From assembly GCA_039619475.1 (NCBI GenBank), contig CM077115.1, forward strand, positions 42,656,944 to 42,720,943: 64,000 bases of DNA, written 5' to 3'. Positions 63,922 to 64,000 of the stretch are shown here, piece after piece. The DNA comes from Icerya purchasi. Taxonomy: Eukaryota; Arthropoda; Insecta; Hemiptera; Monophlebidae. The first letter of the stretch is position 1. The number at the start of each line of letters is the position of its first letter. The position numbers and the translations under genes are program-made. The notes beneath the pieces were generated by a model. That model did not search any database. It was given only the letters and a program-made list of their open reading frames with translations, and was not told the origin of the DNA.

Positions 63922-64000
63922 TACAGCCAAACCAAGAACGGAATTTACAGCAACACAATTAACGAAGTTCTGATAATAGGCACAGTGAGAATTAATTCTA
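63922..64000 (+). CDS. Candidate exon E25, cut by the window edge
   Basis: After tattattttag the phase-0 frame YSQTKNGIYSNTINEVLIIG is open to the end of the window. With the AG five bases later (63926) the frame would instead be PNQERNLQQHN followed by a stop at 63960-63962, which would end the protein here. The second reading is more like the coiled-coil exons. Neither can be proven. Confidence 0.4.

Noticed and set aside
1..64000. CRISPR arrays, bacterial operons, rRNA, replication origins
   Set aside because: No regularly spaced repeats, ribosome-binding-site-led gene strings or rRNA-like sequence are visible; gene structure is eukaryotic throughout.

Overview
The window looks like nuclear DNA of an AT-rich insect-like (arthropod) genome. 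It has spliced exons with GT/AG borders, introns of 0.1 to 8 kb, many long A/T tracts and a transposon set typical of insects (Tc1, rosa and mariner elements, piggyBac, Helitrons, a Penelope-like element, I-like and RTE-like retroposons, tRNA-derived SINEs). I see no rRNA, CRISPR, operon or other bacterial feature. The species cannot be fixed from the sequence alone.

One plus-strand gene runs through the whole window. I could assemble 24 exons (E1 254-340 to E24 62480-62653) whose splice phases agree at every junction. Together they encode about 1568 residues with no stop. The protein is mainly heptad-rich coiled coil, broken by short Ser/Asp/Cys-containing linkers, and includes one very large exon (E19, 345 codons). 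The N-terminal part lies upstream. The C-terminus is either just at the right edge or beyond it. No motor, GRIP, PACT or kinase domain is visible, so the gene is left unnamed; a centrosomal, Golgi or kinetochore scaffold is possible.

The rest is intron, much of it made of transposon copies. From left to right: a hAT-like non-autonomous element (1220-2105), a MITE-like element (2690-2937), a Tc1 element with 230-bp inverted repeats (3165-4882), a SINE next to a splice donor (14421-14726), a Helitron (20714-21450), an I-like retroposon (about 23940-27540), a rosa/DD41D mariner holding a nested I-like fragment (28084-30286), a mosaic Helitron (30578-31796), a minus-strand Helitron (33766 to about 34580), an unassigned segment with inverted repeats (about 35005-36830), a shortened piggyBac (38460-39626), a mariner relic (about 42470-42905), a SINE (45283-45562), a Penelope-like element with inverted ends (48212-49777), a 224-bp hAT MITE with perfect 8-bp TSD (50562-50785), a deleted DD34D mariner (52823-53707), an RTE-like reverse transcriptase relic (58005-58285), a Helitron relic (60520-60840), a SINE with 14-bp TSD (61954-62124) and a hAT-like element (62726-63262).

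All transposon reading frames that I can follow are broken or truncated, so the elements look like old passengers. Several lie within about 100 bp of a splice site.
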